64,000 nt of DNA from the NCBI RefSeq assembly GCF_001483135.1, contig NZ_LNAL01000008.1, positions 496,001-560,000 of the forward strand. The letters are read 5' to 3'. The stretch is from Solirubrum puertoriconensis. GTDB taxonomy: Bacteria > Bacteroidota > Bacteroidia > Cytophagales > Hymenobacteraceae. Below, in pieces: positions 1 to 7,628 of this stretch (its first letter is position 1; every line of letters starts with the position of its first letter). A program made the position numbers and the translations under genes. Under the pieces are notes generated by a model. That model did not search any database. It was not told the DNA's origin and saw only the letters and a list, made by a program, of their open reading frames with translations.

Positions 1-369
1 CAGCGCGTACGTGCTGCGGCTCAGTCGCTGGACAACATCAACGTAGCTTACAAGCAAACTGCCGAAGCTATGTCGGCAATGTCGAGCGCTACCGCTGACG
101 CTAAGGAATATCACCTGCAAGTTCAGAACGTAACCAAGAACCTAGGTGCACTGAACGCTGTGTACGAAATGGAACTGCAGGATGCTAATACGCACCTGAA
201 GTCGATGAACAAGTTCTATGGTACGCTGAGCCAAGCCATGGAAAACTTGGTTAGCGCTGGCAAAGACACTGAACAGTTCAAAGATGAAGTTGCCAAATTG
301 ACGGTAAACCTGAGCTCGCTCAACCGTGTGTACGGCAATATGTTGAACGCCATGCGTGCTACCAGCTAA
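1..369 (+). CDS. gldL: GldL, C-terminal part (type IX secretion/gliding motor), 5' end outside window
   Basis: The reading frame is open from the first base and ends with TAA at 367-369, so only the last 122 codons are present. The visible part is a repetitive, probably helical and coiled segment rich in Leu, Asn, Ala and Met (for example SLDNINVAYKQTAEAMS and SSLNRVYGNMLNAM). This matches the long periplasmic or cytoplasmic helical tail of GldL rather than its two N-terminal membrane helices, which lie upstream of the window. In Bacteroidota, GldL and GldM form the proton-driven inner-membrane motor of the type IX secretion system. Identification rests mainly on the gene directly downstream being gldM, followed by gldN, in the conserved gldKLMN order. 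gldK would be expected just upstream. Confidence 0.9.
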   Translation, partial: QRVRAAAQSLDNINVAYKQTAEAMSAMSSATADAKEYHLQVQNVTKNLGALNAVYEMELQDANTHLKSMNKFYGTLSQAMENLVSAGKDTEQFKDEVAKLTVNLSSLNRVYGNMLNAMRATS

Positions 370-435
370 TTGCTGGATCAAAGCTAACGCAGGGTCTCAA
401 TACACCAACGACTTCTTTATTAGGATTCAATAACA

Positions 436-2022
436 ATGGCGGGAGGTAAAGAAACACCGCGGCAAAAGATGATTGGCATGATGTACTTGGTACTGACTGC
501 CCTTCTCGCGCTGCAAGTAAACTCCGCAATTCTGCTCAAGTTTAAGTTCCTCGACGACAGCCTTTCGAACATCAACGAAAAGGTGTCGAAGTCAAACGAC
601 TTTGCCGTAAAAGGTATTCAGGCTCAAGTTGAGAAGAACCGCAACCAAGCAAAAGACTTGGTGGTGTTGAAGCAAAGCCAGGAAATCCGTGAGCGTACCA
701 AGCAGATGATTGGTTATCTGCGCGACGTTCGCGACAAACTGGTTGCTGCTACGGAAAACACCAAAGGCAAGACGGAGTACAAGAATATGAGTGCCGAAGA
801 CAAAGTAGCTGAAACCATGCTTGGTGGCAGCCGCAATGGTCTGGCATACCCAATGAAGGATGAGCTAAACAAGTACTCTAGCTACATTAAGCAATTCGTA
901 CCGGGTGCAAACTCACTTGCACTTGACGCGAAAGAGGATCCGGGTGTTACCGATCCTGAGCAGAAGAGCAAGAACTTCGCTGAGCTCAACTTTGAAAACA
1001 CTCCGCTGGTAGCTGCTTTGGCAGTTCTTTCTCAAAAGGAAGCTGAAGTATTGAAGTACGAGTCGGACGCACTTAGCGAACTGGCTAAGCGAGTAGGTGC
1101 TGAGACGATTGTGTTCGATAAAATTGGTGCTTTCGCTAGCGCTGAGTCTAACACTGTAGCCGCAGGTACTAAGTACAAAGCTGAGCTATTCCTCACGGCT
1201 TCTGCTTCGGGCATGCGCCCGTCGATGACCTTGAACGGTTCGCCGCTGCAAGTTGGTCCTGACGGCAAAGGCAAAATTGAGTTTACTGCTACTCCAGGTG
1301 CGTTTGATGCTTCGGGGAATGCGAAGAAAAACTGGACTGGTACGATTCGTATCCGCAATAACGGCCGCGATACTACGTTCAAAGTGACGGTACCTTATAC
1401 CGTTACCAAGCCAGTAATGCAGATTCAGTCGGCTTCGGTACAGGCGCTGTACTTCAAGTGCGGAAACAAGCTTAGCGTGCAAGTGCCGGCCCTAGGTCCG
1501 CAGTATAAGCCTGGCTTCTCTGCTTCGGGTGCTCAGGTTATCCAAGGCGACAAAGTAGGTGACGTTACGCTAGTACCGAACTCGGCTGAGGTTACCCTTA
1601 ACGTAAGCAGCGGTGGCAACGCTATTGGTTCGCAAACCTTCAAGGTTCGCCCGATTCCTAAGCCCGACATCAAATGCGTAGTAGGTGGCCGCGAGGCTAA
1701 CGAAAAGCAGGGTACCCCGATTACGGCTGTGCGTAACATGAGCCTGCGTGCTATTCCGGATCAAGGTTTTGCCTCGTTCCTGCCCGAAGACGCTCGCTAC
1801 CGCGTAACGCGCTACACCGTGACCTTGGTACGCGGCAAGCGCCCGGCTATGCCTACCATCCCTGTCAATGGCCCTGATGTTGACCTTAGCAGCGTAGTAA
1901 ACTCGGCACGCGAAGGCGACCGTTTGTACATCGAAGTGCAAGAAGTACGTCGTATGAACTTCCGCGGTGAGCAGGAGGAAGTACCGATGCGCGGCAAAGC
2001 CTTTAACATCCCGCTGATCTAG
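436..2022 (+). CDS. gldM: GldM, type IX secretion/gliding motor protein
   Basis: This 528-residue protein is GldM, the inner-membrane partner of GldL that spans the periplasm and transmits motor force to the GldK/GldN ring. The N-terminus carries the hallmark MAGGKETPRQKMIGMMYLV followed by a single membrane helix (about residues 15-35, TALLALQVNSAILLKF). A mostly helical periplasmic domain follows (about 40-225), then beta-rich repeats to the C-terminus. Length is normal for the family. The start at 436 is fixed by the conserved N-terminus and lies 66 bp after the gldL stop, with no Shine-Dalgarno, as usual in the phylum. gldN begins 46 bp downstream, so the three genes form one operon. Confidence 0.97.
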   Translation: MAGGKETPRQKMIGMMYLVLTALLALQVNSAILLKFKFLDDSLSNINEKVSKSNDFAVKGIQAQVEKNRNQAKDLVVLKQSQEIRERTKQMIGYLRDVRDKLVAATENTKGKTEYKNMSAEDKVAETMLGGSRNGLAYPMKDELNKYSSYIKQFVPGANSLALDAKEDPGVTDPEQKSKNFAELNFENTPLVAALAVLSQKEAEVLKYESDALSELAKRVGAETIVFDKIGAFASAESNTVAAGTKYKAELFLTASASGMRPSMTLNGSPLQVGPDGKGKIEFTATPGAFDASGNAKKNWTGTIRIRNNGRDTTFKVTVPYTVTKPVMQIQSASVQALYFKCGNKLSVQVPALGPQYKPGFSASGAQVIQGDKVGDVTLVPNSAEVTLNVSSGGNAIGSQTFKVRPIPKPDIKCVVGGREANEKQGTPITAVRNMSLRAIPDQGFASFLPEDARYRVTRYTVTLVRGKRPAMPTIPVNGPDVDLSSVVNSAREGDRLYIEVQEVRRMNFRGEQEEVPMRGKAFNIPLI

Positions 2023-2068
2023 TAATCACAGGTTGAACCAACTGCTGGGCTTTTTGCCTTTCCCTCAC

Positions 2069-3052
2069 ATGAATAAGTTCTTATCCTTCGCCGCACTGGC
2101 GGCCAGCCTGTCGCTGTCGGTTTCGGCGTCGGCGCAAGAGCAAGCCACTACGGCCAGCAGCAACGGCTCGTACCGGCCTATTCCCAACTCGGACATCATG
2201 TTCCGCAAAACCGTGTGGCGTGCTATCGACCTGCGGGAAAAGCAGAACAAGCCGATGTTCTCCGAGGGCAAAGAAATCAGCCGCGTGATTTTGGAAGCAG
2301 TGAAGCGCGGTGAGCTACAAGCTTACCGTAACGATTCGCTGACTTCGACCTTCACGCCGACCGAGGTGACTACCAACTTTTCTTACGCAGAAGCTACCAA
2401 CGAGCTGAGCGCTGAAGAAAAAGCAGCTGGCTTTACGCAGGAAGACACTGGTTTTGGCAGTAGCGACGATGCTTGGGGCGCACCTCCTAAAAAGTCGTCG
2501 GCTGCTACCAAAACGCAACCTAAGCGCGACAAAAATGGCAAGATCATGAAAGACAAAAACGGTAAGACCATCATGGAGAAGGTCCCCGTTGCGTCTGCAG
2601 CTCCTGCTAAGCCCGCTGGGCCACCTAGCTACGAGTACCGCTTCAAAGACATCTACCAGATGGAATTGAAGGAGGACATGATCTTCGACAAGAAGCGGTC
2701 GAGAATGTACCACGACATCAAGTCTATTACGCTGTTGGTACCGGCTACGCTGAGCTCTAACACGTCGGGTATTGAACGGCCGATTGGTACCTTCAAGTAC
2801 GCAGATCTGGTTCGTGTCTTCCGTGCCAACCCCGACAAAGCCATTTGGTTCAACCCGCAGAACGATGCGCAGCACAAGAACTTGGCTGACGCTTTCGAGC
2901 TCTGGCTGTTTAACTCCTACATTGTAAAGGTTTCGAACCCGAGCGACTCGCGCCTCGACGAAATCTACGGCGGTCAGCAACAAGGCATTCTGGCTGCTTC
3001 GCAAGCCGCTGCCGATCTAATCGAGTATGAATACAGCCTGTGGAGCTTCTAA
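2069..3052 (+). CDS. gldN: GldN, type IX secretion/gliding periplasmic protein
   Basis: This is a 327-residue exported protein that closes the gldLMN operon. GldN (PorN in Porphyromonas) binds GldK and forms the periplasmic ring above the GldLM motor. The ATG at 2069 is chosen over an in-frame TTG at 2033 because it gives a clean signal peptide (MNKFLSFAALAASLSLSVSASAQ). The mature start has the family's repeat of basic and acidic motifs (FRKTVWRAIDLREKQNKPM). A lysine-rich linker lies at about residues 145-185, with two near-identical short stretches (KRDKNGKIMKDKNGK). The C-terminal domain has the conserved YEYRFKDIYQMELKEDM and DKKRSRMYHDIKS. A strong bidirectional terminator follows directly. 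Confidence 0.95.
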   Translation: MNKFLSFAALAASLSLSVSASAQEQATTASSNGSYRPIPNSDIMFRKTVWRAIDLREKQNKPMFSEGKEISRVILEAVKRGELQAYRNDSLTSTFTPTEVTTNFSYAEATNELSAEEKAAGFTQEDTGFGSSDDAWGAPPKKSSAATKTQPKRDKNGKIMKDKNGKTIMEKVPVASAAPAKPAGPPSYEYRFKDIYQMELKEDMIFDKKRSRMYHDIKSITLLVPATLSSNTSGIERPIGTFKYADLVRVFRANPDKAIWFNPQNDAQHKNLADAFELWLFNSYIVKVSNPSDSRLDEIYGGQQQGILAASQAAADLIEYEYSLWSF

Positions 3053-3057
3053 GCTCA

Positions 3058-3118
3058 CCTAGGCGACAAACAAAAAAGCCCCTGCTTGCTGCAGGGGCTT
3101 TTTTGTTTGTCGCCTAGG
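3058..3118. terminator. Bidirectional intrinsic terminator between gldN and uvrC
   Basis: A perfect inverted repeat has 28-bp arms (3058-3085 and 3091-3118) and a 5-base loop. The inner GC-rich stem is flanked by A-run/T-run tracts, so both strands end in a U-run. It separates the convergent gldN and uvrC genes. The outermost six bases of each arm are CCTAGG, the palindrome enriched across the whole window. Confidence 0.95.
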
Positions 3119-3160
3119 TCCGGATGACTGAGGTTGGTAAGGAGTTAGTAGTGGCCGCCG

Positions 3161-4984
3161 TTACTCGGCCGAAGGTGCGGGTTGATCTTGCTGAGCGAAA
3201 TAGTCGAGGAGAACTTTGGTTTTGGCTTTGCCGATTTCACTTATCAACTCGGATTCGCTAAGTTCTTTGATTTTCTTAACCGATTTAAACTTGTTTAGGA
3301 GCTTATCAGCCGTTACTGGACCTAGACCCTTTACGTCGGTTAATTCGGTCTTCAACGTGGCTGCATCACGCCGAGAACGGTGAAACGTGATGCCAAAGCG
3401 GTGCGCCTCGTCGCGCATGCGTTGGATAAGGCGCAGCGTCTCGCTTTTCTTGTCGATGTACAGCGGCAACGGGTCGTTAGGAACGTAGATTTCTTCTAAG
3501 CGCTTGGCAATGCCTATAATAGGAATTTGTCCCCACAGCCCTAGGTCCTTGAGGGCTTTTACGCCCATGCCCAGCTGGCCTTTGCCGCCGTCGACTACGA
3601 TGAGCTGGGGCAAGCTGGCCCCTTCATCTAGCAAACGACGGTAGCGCCGCGTCACGATTTCGTACATGGAGTCGAAGTCATTGGGGCCCACCACGGTTTT
3701 GATGTGAAAGTGGCGGTAGTCCTTTTTGCTGGGTTTAGCATTCCGAAAGCATACCATAGCTGCCACCGGGTTGTCGCCCTGAAAGTTAGAGTTGTCAAAG
3801 CATTCGATGTGACGCGGAAGGTCTTTTAGGCGCAGGTCTTTTTTGGCCTGTTCCATAACGCGTACCTCGTTTACATCCTTTGACTTCTCATTCATGGACT
3901 CTTTCTCTTTGCGGAGATAGAGAACGTTCTTAATCGAAAGATTCAGCAGCTTACGCTTGTCACCGATTTCGGGAACAGCAATTTTAACACTGGGCAGAGG
4001 CAACGACGGTAGTTCTACATTAACTAAAATCTCTTTCGATTCACTTTCAAACTCCTGCCGCAGTTGCATAACCATAGGAGCCAAGATCTCAGCGTCGCTC
4101 TCATCAAGCTTCTTCTGTACCTCAAGACTTTGAGTCTGAATAATTGAGCCGTTCATCACCTTCAGATAATTGATGAAAGCGGACTTCTCGTTGGAAGCAA
4201 TGCTGAACACGTCGATGTTAGACAAAGAAGGATTCACAACCATCGACTTAGTCTGGAAGTCATCGAGCTTATCCAGCTTCAGCTTGAACTGATGAGCCAA
4301 TTCGTACTGCTGATCAATAGCAGCTTCCATCATACGCTCCTTGAAGTAGCCTTTAGCTACCGAAAGGTTGCCCGATAGAATGTTGCGGATTTGCTGGATG
4401 TGTTGATTATAAGTGTCCTCGTCAATGAGGTCTTGGCAAGGACCTTTGCAATTGCCTAGGTGATACTCCAAACACACTTTGTACTTGCCGGCAGCCACGT
4501 TTTCGGGCGAGAGGTTGTAGGTGCAGGTACGTAGCGGATAGAGCGCCCGGATAAGCTCTAAGATCAAGTTCATGCCTGTTACGCTTGCGTAAGGGCCGTA
4601 GTAGCGCGAACCGTCGTTGATCTTGTTTCGGGTAGGCAGCACGCGCGGGAACCGCTCGTTGGTGATGCACAAATACGGGTACGTTTTGCCGTCCTTTAAC
4701 AGGATGTTGTATTTGGGCTGATGCTGCTTGATAAGGTTGTTCTCCAGCAGAAACGCGTCGGATTCCGAATCAACAATGGTGAACTCAATGCGCTCAATGT
4801 TCTTGACGAGCTGTTGAGTTTTCTTGTTGTGGTCTTGCTTCGTGAAATAGCTGCTTACCCGCTTACGAAGGTCAACGGCCTTGCCAACATAGATGATACG
4901 CCCTTCGGCATCGAAGTATTTGTAAACACCCGGCCGGTGGGGTAGATGTCGGATTTGCTCTTGCAAGTGGGCTTGGGCAGCCAT
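3161..4984 (-). CDS. uvrC: UvrABC system protein C (excinuclease subunit)
   Basis: This 607-residue protein is the dual-incision nuclease subunit of nucleotide excision repair. The N-terminal GIY-YIG domain (about residues 14-95) starts with PGVYKYFDAEGRIIYVGKA and makes the 3' incision. A cysteine-bearing segment (YNLSPENVAAGKYKVCLEYH and GNCKGPC) is followed by a UVR-like region near 200-240. The C-terminal RNase H-like domain contains ECFDNSNFQGD and the IVVDGGKGQL motif for 5' incision. A helix-hairpin-helix ends the protein (LTDVKGLGPVTADKLL). Length and domain order are normal. It is transcribed alone, converging on gldN. The PBP1A terminator lies about 130 bp upstream, so its promoter should lie between 4985 and 5114. 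Confidence 0.97.
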   Translation of the reverse strand: MAAQAHLQEQIRHLPHRPGVYKYFDAEGRIIYVGKAVDLRKRVSSYFTKQDHNKKTQQLVKNIERIEFTIVDSESDAFLLENNLIKQHQPKYNILLKDGKTYPYLCITNERFPRVLPTRNKINDGSRYYGPYASVTGMNLILELIRALYPLRTCTYNLSPENVAAGKYKVCLEYHLGNCKGPCQDLIDEDTYNQHIQQIRNILSGNLSVAKGYFKERMMEAAIDQQYELAHQFKLKLDKLDDFQTKSMVVNPSLSNIDVFSIASNEKSAFINYLKVMNGSIIQTQSLEVQKKLDESDAEILAPMVMQLRQEFESESKEILVNVELPSLPLPSVKIAVPEIGDKRKLLNLSIKNVLYLRKEKESMNEKSKDVNEVRVMEQAKKDLRLKDLPRHIECFDNSNFQGDNPVAAMVCFRNAKPSKKDYRHFHIKTVVGPNDFDSMYEIVTRRYRRLLDEGASLPQLIVVDGGKGQLGMGVKALKDLGLWGQIPIIGIAKRLEEIYVPNDPLPLYIDKKSETLRLIQRMRDEAHRFGITFHRSRRDAATLKTELTDVKGLGPVTADKLLNKFKSVKKIKELSESELISEIGKAKTKVLLDYFAQQDQPAPSAE

Positions 4985-5114
4985 AGAGAAGTAGTAGCGG
5001 AGGTAAGCAGAGTTTTAAACTACCAAAACAACAAGGAGGTTGACAGAATTCATCCGAAATGCACAGTTCGGGTACAATCCTGAAAGACTCTGTCTGGTGA
5101 ATACCTAGGGACCG

Positions 5115-5169
5115 TGCAGCAACAAAACAGCCCCGCTTGCTTTGCAAGCGGGGCTGTTTTGTTGCTGCA
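5115..5169 (-). terminator. Intrinsic terminator downstream of PBP1A
   Basis: A perfect inverted repeat has 26-bp arms (5115-5140 and 5144-5169) with a 3-base loop. The GC-rich stem sits inside AACAAAACA/TGTTTTGTT tracts. It lies 10 bp after the minus-strand PBP1A stop and upstream of uvrC, so it isolates the two minus-strand genes. Confidence 0.9.
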
Positions 5170-5178
5170 GCTATGATG

Positions 5179-7518
5179 TTAAATATCCTGATCTTCTAAG
5201 TCTTGAATATCCACCTGGTTAAGCTTCTGCTCGTACGGGATAGTGTCACGCTGGGCGCCGTAGTAGCGCGAGCAGTCGATTTCGATGTCCAAGGGTTTCT
5301 GTGGCTTCGGAAACTCGCCGGTACTGATGCCGATTTCCTTGTTGTTCTTATACACTTGCTTCATGAACAGGCCATAGATGGGCAGCGCTAAGCGCGAACC
5401 TTGGCCGTAAGCACCGGTGCGGAAGTGGATACTACGGTCTTCGCCGCCAACCCACGTGCCGCATACCAGATCGGGCGTCATGCCCATAAACCAAGCATCG
5501 GAGTAGTTGGAGGTGGTACCGGTTTTGCCGGCCATTTGATGGGGAAATTTGAAGCCGTTGCGCAAGATGATGGAGGTGCCGCCTTGCTCTTCTACTGCGC
5601 CGCGCATCATGTACGTCATCAGGTAGGCGGTTTCCTCGTTGAGGGCTTCCTTGGTTTGCGCCACAAACTCGCGCAGTACGTTGCCGTTCTTATCCTCGAT
5701 GCGCGTTACCATCATGGGCGCCGTCCAAACACCTTTGTTGACGAAGGTGCTGTATGCGCCCGACAGCTCGTAGATGCTGACATCGGAGGACCCAAAGCCC
5801 ACCGCTGGTACGGCCTCAATAGGCGACGTAATACCTAGGCGCTTGGCGTATGCCACAATGGTTTCGGGACCTAACTTTTGCACCAGCCAGGCCGTAATGG
5901 AGTTCATCGAGCGAGCCAGGGCTTGCCGAAGGGTAAAGGTGCGGCCCGAAAAGCCGCCCTCGAAGTTTTTGGGCGTGTAGGCCGCACGGCCAGCTACGGC
6001 CGGGAAGGTAGTAGCTACGTCGGGCCGTTGGTAGCACGGGGAGTAGCCTTGGTCGATGGCAGCTACGTATACGAACGGCTTGAAGGTGGAGCCAGGTTGG
6101 CGTTTGCCCTGTTTTACGTGATCGTACTTGATGTACTTAAAGTTGATGCCCCCCACCCACGCTTTGATGTGGCCGTTCAGTGGGTTCATGGCCATAAACC
6201 CGGCGTGCAGCAGGCGTTTATAATACGCCAGCGAATCCATGGGTGACATCGTCACCTCTTTCTCCCCACCATTCCACGTGAATACCTTCATGCGGTATTT
6301 CTTGTTCAAATGGTACTTGATGGAGTCCTTGTTGCCGTCGAAGCGAGTATACAGCGATTTGTACCGCTCCGTACGCTGAATGGAGGTGCTAAGGAAATTC
6401 GGGATAAGGCGTCCATTCTCATCGCGCCACGGCTGTTGGCCTTTCCAGTGCGTATCAAACCACCGTTGCTGCAGTTTCATGTGGTCAGCTACCGCAGTTT
6501 CGGCATACTTCTGCATGCGCGAGTCGATGGTTGTGTAAATTTTCAGACCATCAGCGTACAGATCGTAGCCCGTTTCCTTGGCCCAGTTACGCAGCATTTT
6601 GCTCACCTCAACCCGGAAGTACGGCGCAATGCCCTCGTTCTGGTTTTCAACTTTGTAATCGAGCTTGATGGGCTTAGCTACCGCGGCAGCGTAGGTGCCC
6701 TCGTCGAGGTAATTGTACTTCTTCATTTGGCCCAGTACCCAGTCGCGGCGCTTTTTGCTGCGCTCGGGGTTACGGACCGGGTTAAATACCGTAGGGCCGT
6801 TTACAAGGCCCACCAGCAAAGCCGATTGCTCCAGGGTCAGGTTCTTTGGCTTCTTGTTGAAGAAGGTTTTGGCCGCCGTGTAAATGCCGTAAGCGTTGGA
6901 CCCGTACTCGGCCTGGTTAAGGTACATGCGCAGAATCTCGCGCTTGGTATAGTTGCGCTCGAGCCGCACCGCCAAAATCCATTCCTTGGTTTTGGTGATG
7001 AGCATGCGCAAACCCGGTACATCGTTCAGTTTGCCGTCGTTGAGATCTTCGCGCGTGCGAAACAGCATCTTGGCCAGCTGCTGGCTGAGCGTAGAGCCGC
7101 CGCCGCTCTTGCCGCCGAGCACCAGCCCCGAGGCCACGCGCATCATGGCTTTGGCATCAATACCCGAGTGCTCCTCGAAGCGTGCATCCTCGGTTGCTAC
7201 CAAAGCATCAACGGTATGTTGGCTTAGGTCTTCGTACTCCACAGGGGTACGGTTCTCGCGGAAGTACTTGCCCATTAGTACCCCATCGGCCGAATACACC
7301 TCTGACGCTAGTTCACTTTTGGGGTTTTCAAGTGTGCGCAGGTTGGGCATGCTCCCAAACAAGTTCAGGAAGTTGATGCTTACTGCCAGCACAAACAGGA
7401 TGGCTGCCAGCACACCTGCGCCAAACAACATCCAGAGCGTGCGGGTAACTGCGCCAAACCGCTCGGGGCGGTTGGGCTTGGGGCGATGAGCAGGTTTAGG
7501 CCGTGAAACGGTAGGCAT
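5179..7518 (-). CDS. Penicillin-binding protein 1A (bifunctional transglycosylase/transpeptidase)
   Basis: This 779-residue class A PBP polymerises and cross-links peptidoglycan at the outer face of the inner membrane. A basic proline-rich cytoplasmic tail (residues 1-25) precedes one membrane helix (about 27-53). The GT51 glycosyltransferase domain shows EDARFEEHSGID (catalytic Glu) and GGSTLSQQLAKMLF. The transpeptidase domain has the three active-site motifs: STFK in RQPGSTFKPF, SMN in ARSMNSITAW, and KTG in AGKTGTTSNYSDAW. Length is normal for the family. It lies 110 bp downstream of the PorW-like gene on the same strand and has its own terminator. Confidence 0.95.
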   Translation of the reverse strand: MPTVSRPKPAHRPKPNRPERFGAVTRTLWMLFGAGVLAAILFVLAVSINFLNLFGSMPNLRTLENPKSELASEVYSADGVLMGKYFRENRTPVEYEDLSQHTVDALVATEDARFEEHSGIDAKAMMRVASGLVLGGKSGGGSTLSQQLAKMLFRTREDLNDGKLNDVPGLRMLITKTKEWILAVRLERNYTKREILRMYLNQAEYGSNAYGIYTAAKTFFNKKPKNLTLEQSALLVGLVNGPTVFNPVRNPERSKKRRDWVLGQMKKYNYLDEGTYAAAVAKPIKLDYKVENQNEGIAPYFRVEVSKMLRNWAKETGYDLYADGLKIYTTIDSRMQKYAETAVADHMKLQQRWFDTHWKGQQPWRDENGRLIPNFLSTSIQRTERYKSLYTRFDGNKDSIKYHLNKKYRMKVFTWNGGEKEVTMSPMDSLAYYKRLLHAGFMAMNPLNGHIKAWVGGINFKYIKYDHVKQGKRQPGSTFKPFVYVAAIDQGYSPCYQRPDVATTFPAVAGRAAYTPKNFEGGFSGRTFTLRQALARSMNSITAWLVQKLGPETIVAYAKRLGITSPIEAVPAVGFGSSDVSIYELSGAYSTFVNKGVWTAPMMVTRIEDKNGNVLREFVAQTKEALNEETAYLMTYMMRGAVEEQGGTSIILRNGFKFPHQMAGKTGTTSNYSDAWFMGMTPDLVCGTWVGGEDRSIHFRTGAYGQGSRLALPIYGLFMKQVYKNNKEIGISTGEFPKPQKPLDIEIDCSRYYGAQRDTIPYEQKLNQVDIQDLEDQDI

Positions 7519-7553
7519 TGGGAGAGTGGTACCTCAAAAACAAGTGCATGGGT

Positions 7554-7615
7554 GCCGGTTGGTTAGTTGCTTGGCAACCAACCCTTGCAAACCACCTAGG
7601 GTGCAGCCAACCGGC
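7554..7615. repeat. Nested inverted repeats between porW-like gene and PBP1A
   Basis: The 110-bp spacer holds an outer 9-bp perfect pair GCCGGTTGG (7554-7562) and CCAACCGGC (7607-7615). Inside it is a near-perfect hairpin, GGTTAGTTGC (7561-7570) with GCAACCAACC (7574-7583). There is no U-run, so this is not an obvious terminator. It could be a processing or stabilising structure in a porW-PBP transcript. Confidence 0.5.
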
Positions 7616-7628
7616 TCGTGCCGCAAAG

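Noticed and set aside
2033-2068. Upstream TTG start for gldN
   Set aside because: The ATG at 2069 gives a normal signal peptide; the extra 12 residues would mask it.
4872-5147. 91-codon minus-strand ORF over the uvrC start and the PBP1A terminator
   Set aside because: It overlaps the conserved N-terminus of uvrC in another frame and reads through the terminator hairpin, so it is a chance frame.
6310-7227. 305-codon plus-strand ORF inside the PBP1A gene
   Set aside because: It is antisense to conserved catalytic motifs of PBP1A. Long antisense frames are expected at high G+C.
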